Below are positions 11,708 through 23,939 of a stretch of 64,000 bases of DNA, in pieces. Numbering within the stretch: the first letter of the stretch is position 1; each line of letters opens with the position of its first letter. Both the position numbers and the translations under genes were made by a program. Below the pieces are notes generated by a model, which saw only the letters and a program-made list of their open reading frames with translations, was not told the DNA's origin and ran no database searches. The DNA lies in assembly GCA_034440575.1 (NCBI GenBank), contig JAOTOL010001625.1, positions 2,451,501 through 2,515,500 on the forward strand, in the 5' to 3' direction. The DNA comes from Imbricaverruca yamaguchii. Lineage: Eukaryota; Arthropoda; Thecostraca; Neoverrucidae.

Positions 11708-11744
11708 GGCCGGGCAAAGGCGCTGCCCGCTCCGTATATCTCAT
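11042..11744 (-). other. Overlapping minus-strand ORFs of unknown nature
   Basis: Two overlapping minus-strand frames (11301-11744 and 11042-11518) cover a GC-rich segment that ends in the (TC)n tract. The second contains a hydrophilic stretch around KLACLLVTREGLVLQGWMKD that could be part of a retrotransposon ORF1, but no zinc knuckle or catalytic motif is visible. I do not recognise it. The first frame is partly microsatellite-encoded (Glu-Arg repeats) and should not be taken as a protein. Confidence 0.2.
11633..11704. repeat. (TC)n microsatellite
   Basis: An essentially perfect dinucleotide CT tract of about 70 bp. Confidence 0.97.
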
Positions 11745-11800
11745 CGGGCGGCTGGCGTCATCCCGTCCGCGGGACTTAGGCGTCCCCCAGTAGGGCCCTC

Positions 11801-13040
11801 ATGTGGTGGGGAGTCACGATGAGGAGAAACCAAGCACACTTTATGGATTTTCCCAACACACATAACCGCTCCGGGATCGCCTCTCCGGGAGAGAACGCAC
11901 TTGAAATACTCCTCGGAACCTTTAACGCTGTTTGGAATGGACGAGAGTTTCCTCCCAGTTGGCGAGAACCTACAATGGTTCCATTGCTGAAACTGGACAA
12001 CAGTGGTTTTGAACCCCTACATTATGGACCGATTTCGCTTACCTTATATTTATGAAAGCTGATGGAAAGGCTTGTAAACCTGCGTCTTACATGGTTCTTG
12101 GAGAAACGACATTTTTGTTTGCGAATGCACGGTGTGGTTTTAAGAAATGCAGATCTACAATTGACCATGTTTTATGATTGGATACGGAAATTCGAGCCAG
12201 TTTTAAGAAAAAGTGACATGTCAGTGAAGTGTTTTTCGACATCGAGGGTTCCTATGATACCACAAGTAGATACGGTATGCTTCGGAAGCTTTGGAATGCT
12301 GGGGGTGCGTGACCACATGGACACTTTTCTGAATATTTTTGGGGGGCTCAGAGGACGTTTCGTGCACGGGTTTGGAAAGACATGTCTGATAATTTCACCC
12401 AAGTCAACGGTGTTCCTAAGGGAAGTATCCTACTCTGTTCGCAGTTATGATAGACGATGTAGGAGATGGCTTGTTACCTGGAATTGGCAAGTCGCTGTTT
12501 TTGAAGACATTGGAATTTGGTCCTCTATATCATTCAAATCATCACTGCTGAGACAGTTGCAGCTCGCAGTTTCCCATCTTGAGAGGTGGAATATTGTAAA
12601 TGGCTTCCGCTTCTGGAAGACAAAGTGCACGGTAGCCATGCACTTCTGCCGGCGTCGGGACTGCCACAACTCAAACATTCAGCTCTACGGACATGAGATT
12701 CCTTTACAACCGACAGCACAGTTCTTGGGTGTCCTCTTCGTCAGTTGCATTACGTATAAAAGCCACCTTGAAGTACGCCGTGACACATGCGGTAGATCTT
12801 TAGATCTTATGAAGTGCCTGTCTAGAACAACGTTTCGGACCGGACAAAATCACCCTTTTGCGGCTATACCGATCACTCATATGACCCAAGCTTGATTATT
12901 GTTGCTTTGTTTACGACTCGGCCAGCAACTCAAACAAACGCATACTGAACACCATTCACCATGCGGCCTTGATAATCGCTACAGGGTCATTTCAGAATTC
13001 TCCAATCGCGAGTCTCCCAGCGGAAGCTCACGAGCTGTCT
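11801..13040 (+). pseudogene. Reverse transcriptase remnant
   Basis: The first frame reads FPPSWREPTMVPLLKL and then HYGPISLT, matching the FPxxW...VPIxKP...YRPISLT block of non-LTR RTs. MERLVNLRLTWFLE follows in the next frame. Motif A appears as DIEGSYDTT near 12240-12266 in a shifted frame, then QVNGVPKGSILL near 12400-12435, and a degraded YxDD as VFEDIGIWSS near 12498-12527. The thumb segment reads HLERWNIVNGFRFWKTKC. After the stop at 12893 another frame continues with DYCCFVYDSASNS and IIATGSFQNSPIASLPAEAH, the usual post-RT block. At least three frameshifts are needed to join these, and one catalytic Asp (Y-x-D-D read as F-E-D) is lost, so the copy is inactive. Confidence 0.85.
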
Positions 13041-13137
13041 GTATGATTGACATTGACTTCGCGAATATTCACAAAGCGAAGGTTATACCAGAACTGTTTC
13101 GCATGAAAGTCCTGGAACACCTGGAAGCTTATCGTGG

Positions 13138-13493
13138 ATGTGTTTTACTTACACCGACGGTTCAAAGACAGTAATTGGCGTGGGATGTGCTTTCGTGAGT
13201 GGCTCTAGCACAGAGACATTTGCACTGCCCGAACACGCATCCGTATACACCGCGGAATTGATAGCGATCCAAAAAGCGCTGTGTTCATTGAAGTGGGACA
13301 TGAGAGCACTCATGTCATTGTCTCAGATTCTTTAAGCAGTCTGCCTGCTCTGAAGTCCTTTTGTCCTCGTGACCCACTGTTGCAGAAAATCGCAATCCGT
13401 CTTAACACCCTCAGCCAGTTTGGAAGAAGCGTAGTGCTGTGCTGGGCCCCAGCCATGTGGGCATTACCGGAAATATCATGTCTGATGCAGTAA
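13138..13493 (+). pseudogene. RNase H domain remnant
   Basis: YTDGSKTVIGVGCAFVSG (about 13147-13202) carries the first catalytic Asp of type I RNase H, and YTAELIAIQKAL carries the catalytic Glu. A frameshift then leads to VSDSLSSLPAL with the next catalytic Asp, and to VVLCWAPAMW, where the usual WVPxHxGIxGN motif is broken again by a shift. RNase H in this superfamily removes the RNA strand after first-strand synthesis. Confidence 0.85.
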
Positions 13494-13609
13494 CAAAGAG
13501 GGTAGCCGGTAGTCCTTCTACCCGTTCACTCCCCCTTCCTGCTACAAATCTTAATCAGACGATCAATGCTTGCCTTGAGCTTGAATGACAGAAAGAGTGG
13601 GATAACAAC

Positions 13610-14001
13610 AAGCTCAAAACACTGAAAAACCGTTCAGTGTTACGTGAAACATCAGTGAGGAAATTCCGGTGGGAAGAAGTAGTTCTTGCTGGGTTGAGGA
13701 TAGGGCACATATACGCCACCCATCGTTACTTGGCAATGAACGACCGAGGCCGACTTGTGACCATTGTGAGATGCCTCTTACAGTGTGGCATGCTCTGTTG
13801 TCCTGTACTCGCTTGCGAGTGCAGTGAAGACGGAATTTTGGGCGAAGAGCGAACGCGCTTACGCTTTCTGATATTCTTGGTGACGATTCGCGTTTTATCC
13901 AGACGGGAAAATTATTTAAATATATCTCGGAAATCAAGCTCCATGTCATCTTCCCGTCATTATAGCAAGTTTTTTCCCCGTATGCTGAAGGATGCGACTT
14001 A
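13610..14001 (+). pseudogene. C-terminal zinc-knuckle region of the non-LTR ORF2
   Basis: RWEEVVLAGLRIGHIYATHRYL matches the conserved segment after RNase H (RREExxLxRLRIGHTxxTHxYL). A frameshift near 13745 moves the next part to another frame, where TCDHCEMPLTVWHALLSC gives the CX2C...HX4C knuckle. LSDILGDDSRFIQTGKLFKYI follows and is the common tail of these proteins. Confidence 0.8.
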
Positions 14002-14318
14002 GGCGTGTGTGTATTTATTACCTCAGAGGAAGTTCCGATTATAATAAACCGGTAGCAAACTATTTGTTATGGGCCCTACGTGACCAATTCTGGTCGATGC
14101 GCCCTAAAACTAAAATAACAAACAAACAAACAAAATTCTATTGCGGAGGCCTTGGCCGAATCCGGCCGCGGATCCAGGCTGGGTTAGGATGCTCAGCCTG
14201 GCTCAAACCCAGTCGAGACATGAGCCACGACACAAACATGGGCCGCACCATGATCCAAACCCCGACCGACTGATGTCCACCCTGGGTGACATCCTGATTC
14301 AACCCTGAACAAGGTCGA

Positions 14319-14617
14319 GCTGCTGGCCGACGGTCACGACCGGGCTGCCGACCGACGGTCACGACCGGGCTGCCGACCGGCGGTCACGACCGGGCTGCCG
14401 ACCGACGGTCACGACCGGGCTGCCGACCGACGGTCACGACCGGGCTGCCGACCGGCGGTCACGACCGGGCTGCCGACCGACGGTCACGACCGGGCTGCCG
14501 ACCGACGGTCACGACCGGGCTGCCGACCGACGGTCACGACCGGGCTGCCGACCGACGGTCACGACCGGGCTGCCGACCGGCGGTCACGACCGGGCTGCCG
14601 ACCGACGGTCACGACCG
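14319..14617. repeat. 25-bp minisatellite, about 12 units
   Basis: Head-to-tail units of cggtcacgaccgggctgccg plus accga or accgg. Differences are almost confined to accgacgg versus accggcgg, so the array is young. It is very GC-rich and can form hairpins through gaccggcggtc-type palindromes. Confidence 0.95.
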
Positions 14618-14782
14618 AGTTCGGATTAATATTTACTGGGTCTATTTGCCACGGGTGGGTCTGCAGTTGCTCACAGCATCACTAATCGATGTCGAATGCT
14701 GGCCGACGTGGCGGCAGCGCCCGCCCTTGCGAAAGCCACTCGGCGTGGAATCGGTTCGTCTGACATGTGCAGTGATCGCACG

Positions 14783-14994
14783 CAGTGGTGCAGCCAGGAT
14801 TTTACTAAAGAGGGTCCCACTCCCAAAAAAAATATGTGATTCATGAAGGAAAACTTCCGGGTTGCGAAGGACGTCTAGAATTTAGGGTTTTGCGTGGGGA
14901 AAATCTTCGAATTTCTCAGTGTATTTGTTTTATCCTAAGGTGGAGTCGGCCCCCAAGGCGGGGGAGCCGGCCCCCCGCCCTGGCTGAACCTCTG
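14783..14994. mobile_element. hAT-like non-autonomous element (MITE)
   Basis: It starts cagtggtgcagccaggattt and ends ccctggctgaacctctg, the reverse complement of its start with several mismatches. Flanks atcgcacg and atcataag match at five of eight bases, compatible with a decayed 8-bp duplication. No coding capacity. I recognise the cagtggcgcagccaggat-type end as a widespread animal repeat; the hAT assignment rests on the terminal sequence and the 8-bp size only. Confidence 0.55.
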
Positions 14995-16452
14995 ATCATA
15001 AGCGAAGACGGCAGCGCTCGGACGCGAATGCTTCTTCGCAGAAATGCGCCTGCGAAGCGGATCGATGCTCTTCAGCGTTGGCTGAGTCTCGGAAACTCTC
15101 CGAGTCGTGTCATTTCTGTGTCAGCCGCAGAGCACGCGGGCAGGCCGCCGGACGACGAGGCGTGTCAAGGTTTTAAGGCTGTGTGGCGGATTCCTTGCAG
15201 GATAGAATGTCCGTTGTGCATGTGCAGGGTGTGTGCGTGAGTGTGTGCGTGGAGGCCACAAGCCGTGATGCGTGTCCGCTGAAACAGTCAGGGTTCGTGG
15301 GGAAGGCAAGAGGTCCCGAGGTCTAGAAAGATCATGATCTTCTTGCGAAAAACAAAATATCGTAAGGTTCCTCGCTGACAGATACATCTGCATGGCATGC
15401 AAAATATAGATTTTGGTAGCAATGGACACAGGTGACGGCAGAGGGAAATCGGTTGGTCGATTGGTCGATCTGGAATTCCAGTCGGTTCTCCATCAAGTCG
15501 CTGTTGCCAGACACATTTAACAATCGATTTGCTTATACCCTACGCCATTAACCAACCATCTAACGTTGGTTTCCACGGAAGTGAGATGATAATGTGCAAG
15601 TCATTTCGCGTTCAGGGCACCACAATGATGGGCACTGGCTTCAAACAACAATACTGACCCCCTCCGAACAAAGTAGACAACCCCTACTCTCGTCGATCGT
15701 TCATATGCGCCAACTTCGTAATTCGTCGGTCTAAACATTGACCAAAGACATGGCTATACAGGTGAATGGCACTTTAACGTCCTGCGTTGTCTGCATTTCA
15801 TTTTACTGTATCATTGAGGTGAGAGTCCCAACGGTTCGCCGAGAGATAAATGAAATGCTCCCCACTTTTGAGCGATAATAGCATGGGCACTATTCAATGC
15901 CTGTTTACCCAACAGCCCCAGGATAGTCATGAAGATGGCCGGGATCTAGCTGCATTAAATGACATTGAAATTTGCAGACACGCTGTCTGGAAAACAAACA
16001 AAATATGTGGCATACAGTGATGACATTTTGACTACGTATATACCACTTAGCCCGACTGAACCTACTGATTGTAGGGCCAATCTAACTAGTAGTTCGGGTG
16101 ACATGAGCAAGGAAGGAATGTCCGCAATGAAACGGATTTGCTGAAAGTGGAAGTTGGTTCCAATCTAGCCATTGTTGTCGATTTTCCCCAATGGTCAGGG
16201 CGATGTATCGAGATAGATGATGTTGGCCCCATGCTTTTTCCGGCACCATTCCAATTCCGATATTTGTCTGGCGTTGGTAAATTATTGGGTCGACCGCAAT
16301 GTCTCTCGGCTGCTTTACGGACCGAAAGCAGACCGAAAGACCGAAAGTTGTCCTGATGACCTGGGCTGGATCCACCCCAGCTGACTGAGCTGGTGTCGTG
16401 CTCCTGGTAGTCGGACCGGCTGCGGGCCCGCTATTCGGCTGGACTTGGTCGG
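14995..16452. other. No recognisable feature
   Basis: Mixed sequence with short frames only. No domain, repeat array or clear inverted ends were seen. Confidence 0.4.
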
Positions 16453-16948
16453 ACCGTCCAGGCAGTCTGGGTACCGACGGAGCGTCCGACACTGCAGTCT
16501 GGGTACCGACGGAACGTCCGACACTGCAGTTTGGGTACCGACGGAACGTCCGACACGGCAGTCGGAGCACTGACGGAGCGTCCAGCATGGCAGTCTGGGT
16601 ACCGACGGAACGTCCGACATGGCAGTCTGGGTACTGATGGAACGTCCGACACGGCAGTCTGGGTATCGACGGAACGTCCGACGCGGCAGTCTGGGTACCG
16701 ACGGAACGTCCGACACGGCAGTCGGAGCACCGACGGAACGTCCGACACGGCAGTCTGGGTACCGACGGAACGTCCGACACGGCAGTTTGGGTACCGACGG
16801 AACGTCCGACGCGGCAGTCTGGGTACCGACGGAACGTCCGACACGGCAGTCGGAGCACCGACGGAGCGTCCAGCATGGCAGTCTGGGTACCGACGGTACG
16901 TCAGACGCGGCAGTCTGGGTACCGACGGAACGTCCGACGCGGCAGTCG
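16453..16948. repeat. 32-bp minisatellite, about 15 units
   Basis: Units of gtctgggtaccgacggaacg plus tccgacacggca. A second type in which ggtaccg is replaced by gagcaccg recurs several times. Since 32 is not divisible by three, three units make one 96-base coding cycle, which explains the long frames on both strands. Confidence 0.95.
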
Positions 16949-16982
16949 TTGGCCAGTGCCACGGGAGTGATGGTCATCACGG

Positions 16983-17405
16983 AGCGCTGAGTACCGCAGC
17001 TGCTGCTCAGGGGAACCCCTTCGCATGACACGGTTATGTGACCTGCGGCGCTGCGACTACGACCCTCCCGTAGTGACTGAAGGGGTGCAGCGCTGAGTAG
17101 CCCTGCTGTTGCTGCTCCGATGAGCAGCGACAGCGTTGCAGGGCTCTGAACCCGCCGTGGCTGAGCGGATACAGTGCTGAGTATCGTAGCTGCTGTTCCG
17201 GGAAGCACTCCACATCACACTGGCATGTGGTCTGGGGAGCAGCGGTTGTAATTCTCCCGTAGTAGCCGAGGGATAGAGTGCTGAGTACTGCAGCTGCTGT
17301 TCGGGGAGTCCCTTCCCCCAACATCACACCGACATCTGATCTAGGCAGGCCCCGATCCTCTCCCTCCGTGGCTGAGCGGATGTGGTTGCAGGTGACTCGA
17401 CTGAG
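16983..17405. repeat. About 100-bp tandem repeat, four diverged units
   Basis: gctgagtaccgcagctgctg recurs in diverged form at about 16987, 17093, 17177 and 17280 (spacings 106, 84 and 103). Each unit border carries a word such as tggctgagcggata, which looks like a tRNA A-box. A further related fragment (caatgagcagcgaaagctttg) lies near 17890. Confidence 0.65.
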
Positions 17406-18972
17406 CAAAGCATATACGCGTCCAGACTAACTAAACAATGCTCGCGATGATTTAAGATACCGCCCCGCCATCCGCCAATATTAGCAAACATCGCTCTGAT
17501 CTTTACCAGACGGGGTCCACCGCAACACCCGTGTCAAGGTCTGGGAAAGTGATCATGAAGAGGCTGGATATCAGACTCTGATAAAGGTCGTCCTCCATTA
17601 TGAGGAAATTGAACACCCGACTCTCAAACCGTCTACTTTCATCACGGGGCGGCCGAACAGTAAAGGCTCTGATAAAGGCTGTCTTGCATCCCGTCGTCAT
17701 CGTTAAATATGTTGGCGCTGTTATGCACCACATTGTTCAGATTGTTTCGAGCAGAGGTCGATGTCGTAGCTAGGGATTCGCATAGCAGCCAACGCCCGCC
17801 TCGGCCCCCTGGCTTTTTTGGACCAACGAGAGAAGTGTCGCCTACCCAATTTACACGATGGCCATACCCTGTGCTGCCGGTTGTTATCCAATGAGCAGCG
17901 AAAGCTTTGCAACGCTCTAAAAACGATGCAAAGCCGCGGCTGTTGCGCAGGCGACTTTTTATCAAATCGGTTGGGGCTGGAAGTCGCACGAGGCACGCAT
18001 ACAGTAGACAAGAGGCATACCTACATGATGGAGGAGAAAGTTTCATAAGGTCACATTGGCATCCAGAAGAGACTAAACGCTAACTGGTATCTTAAGCTTA
18101 TGTTTAAATTGATCATTATGGGGTAGTACTCGCACCCAGCAGCAGATAAAGTTACACCCTGCCCTGTTATTCCATGGCATTGTGGGTGTAAAAGTGCGTT
18201 TGAAATTGTGTTGTTCAAGAGCAATTTCGAATTCTTTTTGAACAGTATGCACATTAAAAGTAGCTGGGAAAAGGTATTCTCGAGATCTTTGACTGGAAAA
18301 TAAAATGGAAAATGGCTCGAGATCTGGCAGCCAGAAACAAGAAGTACACATAGACAAGGCGGGAAGGGTATTCGCATTAATGTGAACACTTTTTCCACTG
18401 ATAGCTGCATAATTGTGCCCCCGCCACTCCACTTCGCATTGAGACAAATACTGCGCAGCTATTGCATCAATTATAGGACCTGCATCTTGTCAGTGTGCTA
18501 CCGTCATATCTGTGAAATGAGTTCCCCAGAGCCACCATGTAAAATAAGTACCGCTGTATGATGAATTAGAATGAAGCCAAAGCTCAAAGCTTTTCTCGAT
18601 CGCCTTTTCTATTCTAATGTCCTGCGTGAGGGAATCAGGAAGTAAACTTGATGGTACAGATGACCGAAAATGCATTTACCGCCATGAAAGGGACGGCTGA
18701 TTTCCGTTTTCTGCCTCAGCACCATGATTGCATTGGTTCATGCTCTTACCATATTATATTATATTTAGATTGGATATAACACACCATATTAGATACAGGA
18801 TTGGTAAATCCTGATGCTATGTGAAGAACAACTGGGAATTTGGGCACACAGAAGCCAACTATGAAGTGTACTATGATTGTTTTCGGTGGAATCATTTTGT
18901 TGGTGAAGAGCTGAGCTCTTTTGCGACGCACCCTGGTCCCAGTCCGATTATAGCCGTAGGCATGGTCACAGT
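17406..18972. other. No recognisable feature
   Basis: Apart from the fragment near 17890 that resembles the preceding tandem units, this is ordinary AT-leaning intergenic sequence without supported genes. Confidence 0.4.
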
Positions 18973-19398
18973 CCTGCCCGAGTGGTAGCCTGCGGCTGAG
19001 CCTCCCGCCCGTGTGGTAGCCTGCGGCTGCGCCTCCCGCCCATATGGTAGCCTAAGGTTGCGCCTCCCGCCCATATGGTAGCCTAAGGTTGCGCCTCCCG
19101 CCCGTGTGGTAGGCTGCTGCTGCGCCTCCCGCCCGTGTGGTAGCCTGCTGCTGCGCCTCCAGCCCGTGTGGTAGCCTGCTGCTGCGCCTCCAGGTCGTGT
19201 GGTAGCCTGCTGCTGCGCCTCCCGCCCGTGTGGTAGGCTGCTGCTGCGCCTCCAGGTCGTGTGGTAGCATGCTGCTGCGCCTCCCGCCCGTGTGGTAGGC
19301 TGCTGCTGCGCCTCCAGGTCGTGTGGTAGCCTGCTGCTGCGCCTCCCGCCCGTGTGGTAGGCTGCTGCTGCGCCTCCAGGTCGTGTGGTAGCCTGCGG
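18973..19398. repeat. 31-bp minisatellite, about 13-14 units
   Basis: Units of cctcccgcccgtgtggtagc plus ctgctgctgcg, alternating with a cctccaggtcgtgtggtagc type toward the right end. Near 19160-19390 the two types alternate almost regularly, suggesting a dimeric higher-order unit of about 62 bp. Confidence 0.93.
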
Positions 19399-19692
19399 TT
19401 GCCAGCGCGTGCACATTATTCGCGACGACGTATCGACGTCGGCCGACGGTCGGTGATTCCGACCACCTGCGGCCCGCCGCCGAGGCCGCCATTCTGCATC
19501 TCATCTGGCCGGCGCGCTCTGCCGTCCGTCTCTGACGTCACACGTCTGTCGGTGACGTCGCCGAGCCGCTTCCCTGAAGCGAGAGTTATCCGTTGTGAGA
19601 GCGTCCCGCTCCGCCGCCCCGGGCGGCCCCTGGGGAAGGCGGCACCAAGCGTGCGCCTATCGGTGTGGGGGGAGGGGAGACAGCCAGCCATC
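19399..19692. other. GC-rich single-copy sequence
   Basis: A short GC-rich stretch between the 31-bp array and the 361-bp repeat. Nothing was recognised. Confidence 0.4.
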
Positions 19693-20053
19693 TTAGCACG
19701 CGCCCTGGAGGGGGGGGGGCGAAATCCGTCCACCCGTCCGATTTTTCTTGCATAACTATATTGTACCGGTCGATATACGCTATTTTTTGCGTACCTACCT
19801 GGAAATTATCGGCGCATGGCTTAAAGTAAGAAAAAAGAAAATTGGCCCAGAACTTTTCATGTTAGGGGCCGTTAAAGTAAAAACAATTCGCAGCCCCAGG
19901 CCACAAAAATTGGTGCTGATACGCTTCCAGTATATTGGCAAAAGGGAACTGTTTTTGACAACACTGCCGACTTGTTTGATGCATTTTGTTGTGCTATATA
20001 ATGTAAAAGTCATGTTAGGCGCCGAGGTCAAGTCAGGTCAAGTTCAAGACAGG
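19693..20053 (+). repeat. 361-bp dispersed repeat, copy A
   Basis: The unit runs from ttagcacgcgccctggaggg to the agacagg just before 20054. It aligns along its whole length with two copies at 45950-46671. Shared words include gtaccggtcgatatacgc, taaagtaaaaacaattcg, tattggcaaaagggaactg and gacttgtttgatgcattttg. No coding frame, terminal inverted repeats or A tail. Confidence 0.9.
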
Positions 20054-20059
20054 CTAATA

Positions 20060-20219
20060 GAACTTGTAGAAATCCGACTTTCACCAACGTATATTTATGT
20101 GATATCCTGGCGAGAACTTGCAGAGGTTCGACCTCTATCCACGTATGTTTCTAACATCCTGAAGAGAACTTGTAGAAGTCAGACCTCTTCCCACATATGT
20201 TTTTGTGATATCCTCGAGT
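20060..20219. repeat. 52-54-bp tandem repeat, three units
   Basis: gaacttgtagaa recurs at 20060, 20114 (gaacttgcagag) and 20166, each followed by a cacgtatgttt-like word and a tgatatcct-like word. It directly abuts the end of the 361-bp repeat. Confidence 0.85.
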
Positions 20220-22629
20220 AGCACAGGCATTATTCCTGTGCAACACGTATAAAACTTCACTCTTTTCTGCCCGTGTGTGTGAGAGACTAGTCGTGGATGA
20301 GCGAAGCTGCAGCTCATCCTCTTCCTCACACAGCGTTCTTCTGGCAAACGGCTCCAACTGGATTTCCCAAGAGCCCACTGCATCAGGAGCTAAAAATGAA
20401 CCCGATCAGTAACGGCGTCCGAGCAGCAGAAAGTAGAAAAGGAGCTTCTGTGCTTGTGTTAATACGTACCGGCATCACCTAGCTAATGCGTAAACAATTC
20501 CCCTGAAGACTCTGCCTGCAGAGAAGGAAAGAATCACTTGTTGTCTCTGAAAAACAGCGGAGCTGTGAGAAGCATATCTGCTGCATAAGCATGCGATGCA
20601 TATCTGCGACGATGGACGGCTGTCTTGTCTACTTGCATGAACGAGCGGAGCCACGACGCGAGGGAAGTCCCACGCGGTGCCCATCCTTCCTGTCAGGGTG
20701 AGAGCCAGGCGACGTCATATGGTCTCAGCTGCTTAGGGCGTAGCAAAGCCACAAACAACGAGATGAGGGAAGGGCAAATATTCATCGGATGAAGCTGAGT
20801 TTTCTTTTTTCCGATTGAAACTGCCCACTCCCATAAATTACCTACTCGTTTAGCTTCAACTTACCTTCTATGAGATCATCATCGCTGATCTAACTATAAC
20901 CCCTTGATTATTAGTTCAGGGAAACATTTGAAGATATGCATGAAGGGGCAAGAAAAGTATCCAGGAACCATCGGAAGGCAGTTTTTGAACAAATTTTGGC
21001 CAGGAAATGAGCATAATATAGGAGAAAAGTATTGAGCGTGCGCATGAAAGAGTCAGAAAGCATTGTCGTTATTTAGCCCCCCCCCCCCCTGCCGAAGATC
21101 AAGTACTTCACGTGGGGAAGGTAGAGGTTGTCGCTCATGTTCGTGTGTCTCTGTGTGTGTTCACGATATTTATTGTCACATTCATTGCCCCATAATTATA
21201 CCATCGCATGATCCCATAATCATTTTGAGCTGTAAATCATCGCGTAAGCGGTGAAAATATTTGCGAGATCTCTGTACTGAAAGAAAATCTTGACTAACCC
21301 ACCCTACGATGAAGTTATGACTATCTCATTTATGACCTTAGTATCAAGACATCGATACCTTCACTTGATAAATGTGATAAATGTTCATAAATTCACTTCA
21401 CCTACCTACCCTCTGACAATCACTGGATCACTTGTTAACCATGATTTACCCCAAGATGTCATTCATCTCCTTGTGACCACATCATGACAATATTTAAACG
21501 TAATTCGTTTTCGGTGGTGTAGATATTGTCTCCAGGTAGTTTGTTGAGGATCCTAAATACCCGGCGACTACTTTTGACAGCGTGCGCGTGCGCCGATCTC
21601 CATTTGTGTTCAGTGACCACTAGTTGTGTGCGTTACAGTGTGGTGGCCGATCACATGACAGCCGTAGTAGAGAACAAAGAACATTTGGTGAGTTCTATTT
21701 TCGACGATGGGAAACATTGCATGCTTAGTATGAAGAGCTTGGTTAAATTTATTTATTGTGGTGTGATAATATTAAAATTGTGCAGAAAACATCAAGTTAA
21801 ATTTGCTATTCAGACCTACGTAAAGATAGAAATGTTATACATATTCCAGCATTCGTGATACATTTGTGTTCGTTTCTCTCTTGCTTCCTTTGACAGATAG
21901 TTCATTTGAAACCTAAAATATCTGATTATAGAAAGTTTTCAGCAAGCTGTCAGTTTATACCTTAAGACTTTGGAATCCTTTAACAAATTTCATATTTGAA
22001 ATATAAAGTCTATGTGGTCTTTTGACCAACTTTCCGAGTGGAATATGCAATGTTTAAAGCATTTTGGATCCACTTTCGACATCGAATCCTTATACATAAC
22101 AGCTACCTGCATCATAGGCTGAAATGTTGGGATTCCGCTAGAAACTCAAGGTGGAATCATTAGCTTCGGAAAGCAAGGTGAGTTAAGTTAATGAAGAACA
22201 TCCATACTTAATTTCATATGATGTAATAAGCAAGAAATTCAACACGCTTGCCATCAAAAATGTTTTTATTTCCAGGTCAACTCTCGTCAAGCTAGGGATT
22301 TTTAGAGCACTCCATCCCTCCTTTCAGACCTTCCTGGAATCGTGGCAGAATAAGTAGATACAGAGATGTGAAGCGTTCAATGTATTTTATTGTTTTTTTA
22401 ACCCAACATGGCGTTTGAAGAAGAATACAAATTTAAGCACGTATAGAGACATGATTAAGATGATGTTACCATTCTTGATAGTAAATGTGATGGGAAATAT
22501 TCAATTATATAAGCATTAAAAATGTAGCAAATTGTACACACATGAGTTTGGTGATATTTGTTGTTCAAAAATGAAGGAATTTAAAGCATCTGCAAGGCTA
22601 GATGTTTTTGTATATCGGATTTCTTAACT
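20220..22629. other. No recognisable feature
   Basis: Intergenic AT-leaning sequence, with a C-run at about 21078-21089. Frames are short and without recognisable domains. Confidence 0.4.
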
Positions 22630-22800
22630 GTATCTGTCTGTCTGTCTGTATGTCTGTCTGTCCGTCTGTCTGTCTATCTGTCTGTTTGTATGTCTCTGTC
22701 TCTGTCTTTGTCTCTGTCTCTGTCTCTGTTTCTGTCTCTGTCTCTGTCTCTGTCTCTGTCTCTGTCTCTGTCTCTGTCTCTGTCTCTATCTCTCTGTCTT
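22630..22800. repeat. (TCTG)n / (TCTCTG)n microsatellite
   Basis: A tetranucleotide TCTG block (22630-22690) passes into a hexanucleotide TCTCTG block (about 22690-22795). Confidence 0.95.
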
Positions 22801-23939
22801 TATATCTCCCTCCCCTCCCATCACATCCCTCTCCTTATCCCTCTTCCTTTCATTCTCCGTCTCCCTTTCCCTGTCCAGCGATGGAGAAAAGAGAGAAAAG
22901 GAGAACAATGTCAGAATGGCACCAGTGTGACACGCACTGCATAACTGATGCATCGCAATCATGGATGTGCCCAAACAAGCCACTGTATCTCCAACTGAAA
23001 CATGCTGTGCATTCTGAAGTAAGACACATGACCTATGTAGTCGGTGCGCTCCTAAACTGCAATAGCTAACTTAAGTTAGACACAGCTGGTAGTGGTAAGT
23101 TACTTTTCAGATTTCATCATGTGTTGAACTGTGGTCGTTTGCTGCAGGTGAAGCAGCAGAAACGCTGCTTGGTCTGTTGGACGACGAAAGTAACGTCCTT
23201 TGCGAGACCCCGAGGAAAAATTCGCCGTGCATAATGTGGGATGAAGCAGGTTCCACTGCGTTGGTGGAGCAGACACAAATGGCTTAAGTGGGTGATCTGG
23301 TTGGAAGCACTTCTGATAGTCGAAATGCGCTTTCATACATTTTTGCAACAGAAGGTAGTCGAACGAAACAAACAATTCATGTTGTTTATGCTGCCGGAGT
23401 TTTTTTAGATAGAAAGCGTGTCGGCGGCCACTCCTAGCGCCGTGAGCAACATAGACAATTTTTTAGTGAACTTGTAAGCTGACGTCATGAATGTTTGAGG
23501 CTAGCTCGTAATCATTCGTAACTCGTGGAGTAAGCAAGTAGTATGACAATTCGTGGAATTTATCGTCCGTTGATACGTGGTTCACGTTTTTATCATAATT
23601 TCAGTTCAGTCGGTAAAGCTTCATGAGACCTGCAAGCTGCTTCCCTTGAGCATTATTTGCCGATCCACACGTGTTGCATGGTATGTTCCCATTGCAATGA
23701 TCAATACGCGATGTGAGTCTACGCAGAACTGGCTGCCGCGTGGCCTGTGGTGCCGGTAAGCTAGCTGGAGGCTGGTGATGGACTGCACGGACGGAGCCTG
23801 GTGAACATTCATCGAATATACTTGCTACGATCTTTGTATATTTTGATATTTGCGAAGCGCTTCAACTGCGAGCGACAGGGAGATAACCAACATATGCACG
23901 AATCATCATCACTTTAATTGTGTGTAATGCCACATATTC
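22801..23939. other. No recognisable feature
   Basis: CT-rich shoulder of the microsatellite, then ordinary sequence without supportable genes. Confidence 0.4.

Larger units (their letters stand above)
11801..14141 (+). mobile_element. 5'-truncated non-LTR retrotransposon
   Basis: The order is RT, RNase H, C-terminal zinc-knuckle region, short 3' region and a CAAA-rich tail (about 14110-14140, repeated acaaacaaac). ORF1 and the endonuclease are absent, which is the usual result of incomplete target-primed reverse transcription. Frameshifts and stops break every domain. The domain set fits the Jockey/I/R1 superfamily; RNase H excludes simple Jockey or CR1 elements that lack it. A target-site duplication could not be found by eye. 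Confidence 0.85.

Noticed and set aside
22690..22800. Long Ser-Leu and Ser-Val frames here and at 29.1, 42.8, 46.8 and 62.6 kb
   Set aside because: They are translations of CT-type microsatellites and exist in all phases.
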